DNA of 35,724 bases from Pseudomonas morbosilactucae. GTDB lineage: Bacteria > Pseudomonadota > Gammaproteobacteria > Pseudomonadales > Pseudomonadaceae. A model generated the notes under the pieces. The model made no database searches, was not told the DNA's origin, and saw only the letters and a program-made list of their open reading frames with translations. The position numbers and the translations under genes were made by a program. Position 1 is the stretch's first letter; each line of letters opens with the position of its first letter. Shown here one piece after another: positions 34,081 to 35,724 of the stretch. The stretch covers positions 1 through 35,724 of the forward strand of contig NZ_JALQCW010000020.1 in the NCBI RefSeq assembly GCF_023241715.1, read 5' to 3'.

Positions 34081-35574
34081 ATGAGCCTTATCCCGCATTT
34101 GATCAACGGCGAACTGGTGACCGACAACGGTCGTAGCGCCGACGTATTCAACCCGTCCACCGGCCAAGTGATCCACCAAGTGCCGCTGGCCAGTCGTGAC
34201 ACCATGCAGCGCGCTATCGATTCGGCCAAGGCTGCCTTCCCGGCCTGGCGCAACACACCGCCGGCCAAGCGTGCCCAGGTGATGTTCCGCTTCAAGCAGT
34301 TGCTGGAGCAGAACGAAGCGCGGATTGCCCAACTGATCAGCGAAGAGCATGGCAAAACCCTGGAAGACGCTGCCGGTGAGTTGAAGCGCGGTATCGAGAA
34401 CGTCGAGTACGCGTGTTCGGCGCCGGAGATCCTCAAGGGCGAATACAGCCGTAACGTCGGCCCGAACATCGATGCCTGGTCTGACTTCCAGCCCCTGGGT
34501 GTGGTGGCGGGGATCACCCCGTTCAACTTCCCGGCCATGGTGCCGCTGTGGATGTACCCTCTGGCGATCGTCTGCGGTAACTGCTTTATCCTCAAGCCGT
34601 CGGAGCGCGACCCAAGCTCGACATTGCTGATTGCTCAACTGTTGCTGGAAGCCGGCTTGCCTAAAGGTGTGCTGAGTGTGGTGCACGGCGACAAGGGCGC
34701 GGTGGATGCGCTGATCGAAGCGCCGGAAGTCAAAGCCTTGAGCTTTGTTGGCTCTACGCCGATTGCCGAGTACATCTATTCCGAAGCCACCAAACGTGGC
34801 AAACGTGTGCAGGCGCTGGGTGGGGCGAAAAACCATGCGGTGCTGATGCCGGATGCGGACCTGGATAATGCCGTGAGCGCGTTGATGGGGGCGGCGTATG
34901 GTTCCTGTGGCGAGCGTTGCATGGCGATCTCGGTGGCCGTGTGTGTCGGCGATCAAGTGGCGGATGCACTGATTGCCAAGCTGGTGCCGCAGATCAAGGC
35001 GCTGAAGATCGGTGCAGGCACCTCGTGTGGCCTGGACATGGGGCCACTGGTTTCTGCTCAGGCGCGGGATAAGGTCAGCGGCTATATAGAAGACGGCGTG
35101 ACATCGGGCGCCAAGCTGGTTGTTGATGGTCGTGGCTTGAGTGTGGCCGGCAACGAAGACGGCTTCTTCCTGGGTGGCTGCCTGTTTGATCAGGTGACCC
35201 CGGAGATGCGCATCTATAAAGAAGAAATCTTCGGGCCTGTGCTCTGCGTTGTGCGGGTCAACAGCCTGGAAGAGGCCATGCAACTGATCAACGATCACGA
35301 GTACGGCAACGGCACCTGCATCTTCACCCGTGACGGTGAAGCGGCGCGCCTGTTCTGTGACGAGATTGAAGTGGGAATGGTTGGGGTCAACGTACCGTTG
35401 CCGGTACCGGTGGCTTACCACAGCTTCGGGGGGTGGAAGCGTTCGTTGTTTGGCGATCTGCATGCGTATGGCCCGGATGGCGTGCGCTTCTATACCCGTC
35501 GCAAGGCCATTACCCAGCGCTGGCCACAACGGGCCAGTCATGAAGCGTCGCAGTTCGCGTTCCCTAGTTTGTAA
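34081..35574 (+). CDS. mmsA: CoA-acylating (methyl)malonate-semialdehyde dehydrogenase
   Basis: 497 residues, preceded by AGGAG five to six bases from the ATG. It has the aldehyde dehydrogenase motifs: ITPFNFPAMVPLW, FVGSTPIAEYIY, catalytic Cys in YGSCGERCMA, and KEEIFGPVL. In the beta-alanine pathway it turns malonate semialdehyde to acetyl-CoA and CO2 (PA0130, bauC). A role in valine breakdown (mmsA proper) is the alternative. P. aeruginosa has bauB between these two genes; here it is absent. Confidence 0.92.
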   Translation: MSLIPHLINGELVTDNGRSADVFNPSTGQVIHQVPLASRDTMQRAIDSAKAAFPAWRNTPPAKRAQVMFRFKQLLEQNEARIAQLISEEHGKTLEDAAGELKRGIENVEYACSAPEILKGEYSRNVGPNIDAWSDFQPLGVVAGITPFNFPAMVPLWMYPLAIVCGNCFILKPSERDPSSTLLIAQLLLEAGLPKGVLSVVHGDKGAVDALIEAPEVKALSFVGSTPIAEYIYSEATKRGKRVQALGGAKNHAVLMPDADLDNAVSALMGAAYGSCGERCMAISVAVCVGDQVADALIAKLVPQIKALKIGAGTSCGLDMGPLVSAQARDKVSGYIEDGVTSGAKLVVDGRGLSVAGNEDGFFLGGCLFDQVTPEMRIYKEEIFGPVLCVVRVNSLEEAMQLINDHEYGNGTCIFTRDGEAARLFCDEIEVGMVGVNVPLPVPVAYHSFGGWKRSLFGDLHAYGPDGVRFYTRRKAITQRWPQRASHEASQFAFPSL

Positions 35575-35587
35575 TCAGGCAAGGCAT

Positions 35588-35620
35588 AAAGGCCGGCCCC
35601 TTGGGGCGGCCTTTGTTTTT
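35588..35620 (+). terminator. rho-independent terminator after mmsA
   Basis: AAAGGCC and GGCCTTT arms with an inner CCCC/GGGG stem are followed by GTTTTT. It lies 14 bp after the dehydrogenase stop. Confidence 0.85.
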
Positions 35621-35663
35621 AGGGGCGATTTTGACCGTTATGACAGAATTGTGAAATTAATGG

Positions 35664-35691
35664 TTGACGGCAAATTCTATGGGCCTATAAT
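35664..35691 (+). promoter_or_regulatory. strong sigma-70 promoter near window end
   Basis: TTGACG and a perfect TATAAT are separated by 16 bases, followed by a GC-rich discriminator (TCGCCCC). The gene it serves lies beyond the window. Confidence 0.75.
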
Positions 35692-35724
35692 TCGCCCCAC
35701 TTCCGGCGCAGTCGAAACGGAAAA

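Noticed and set aside
33892..35541. 549-codon minus-strand frame opposite the dehydrogenase gene
   Set aside because: Shadow of the strongly supported aldehyde dehydrogenase; His/Arg-rich with no motifs.

Overview
The window looks like a chromosome segment from a Pseudomonas of the fluorescens group. The right part is GC-rich and carries REP-type palindromes. Its gene set (8-oxoguanine deaminase, nucleoside-type ABC transporter, bauR/bauA/mmsA) resembles the PA0130-PA0142 neighbourhood of P. aeruginosa as I remember it. No database search was run; all family names come from motifs and recalled homologues.

Positions 1 to about 20570 are a lower-GC accessory island. From the left: a DUF808-type membrane protein; a retron-like reverse transcriptase (broken by a frameshift in an A8 run) with a trypsin-like protease after it and a small coupled ORF before it; a nearly gene-free stretch with a truncated Phd-like antitoxin; a protein with class III nucleotide-cyclase motifs; an unrecognised gene cut at its 3' end by an IS3-family element; an exonuclease remnant beyond that IS; a large DUF4297-like nuclease/STAND NTPase/TPR protein carrying a frameshift; a few small hypothetical genes; and a tightly overlapping minus-strand operon encoding three tyrosine-recombinase-like proteins plus one small accessory protein. 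That operon resembles multi-recombinase modules (Tn554 TnpABC, RIT elements, Gamma-Mobile-Trio). The picture is a defence-type cargo carried by a multi-recombinase mobile island.

The right boundary is sharp. The first core ORF (20577-21347) is the C-terminal two thirds of a ChaA-type Ca2+/H+ antiporter, so the island appears to interrupt chaA. An imperfect palindrome lies just before the resumed homology. The other half of chaA is not seen in the window, so the left end of the island probably lies beyond position 1.

Positions 20577-35724 are ordinary core genome: purine salvage (8-oxoguanine deaminase; a BMP-type ABC transporter made of two permeases and a double ATPase; an NCS2 permease with a TetR regulator), an SDR oxidoreductase, a MerR regulator facing a small membrane protein across a textbook MerR promoter, an IMPACT-family protein, and the beta-alanine catabolic genes (LysR regulator, aminotransferase, CoA-acylating semialdehyde dehydrogenase). 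A 560-bp gap at 28177-28740 holds an unexpected cluster of DnaA-box-like 9-mers.

At least three, possibly four, genes of the island are frameshifted, while the core genes read cleanly (apart from chaA, truncated at the junction). Either the island is decaying, some of the shifts are regulated, or they are sequencing errors; raw reads would decide.
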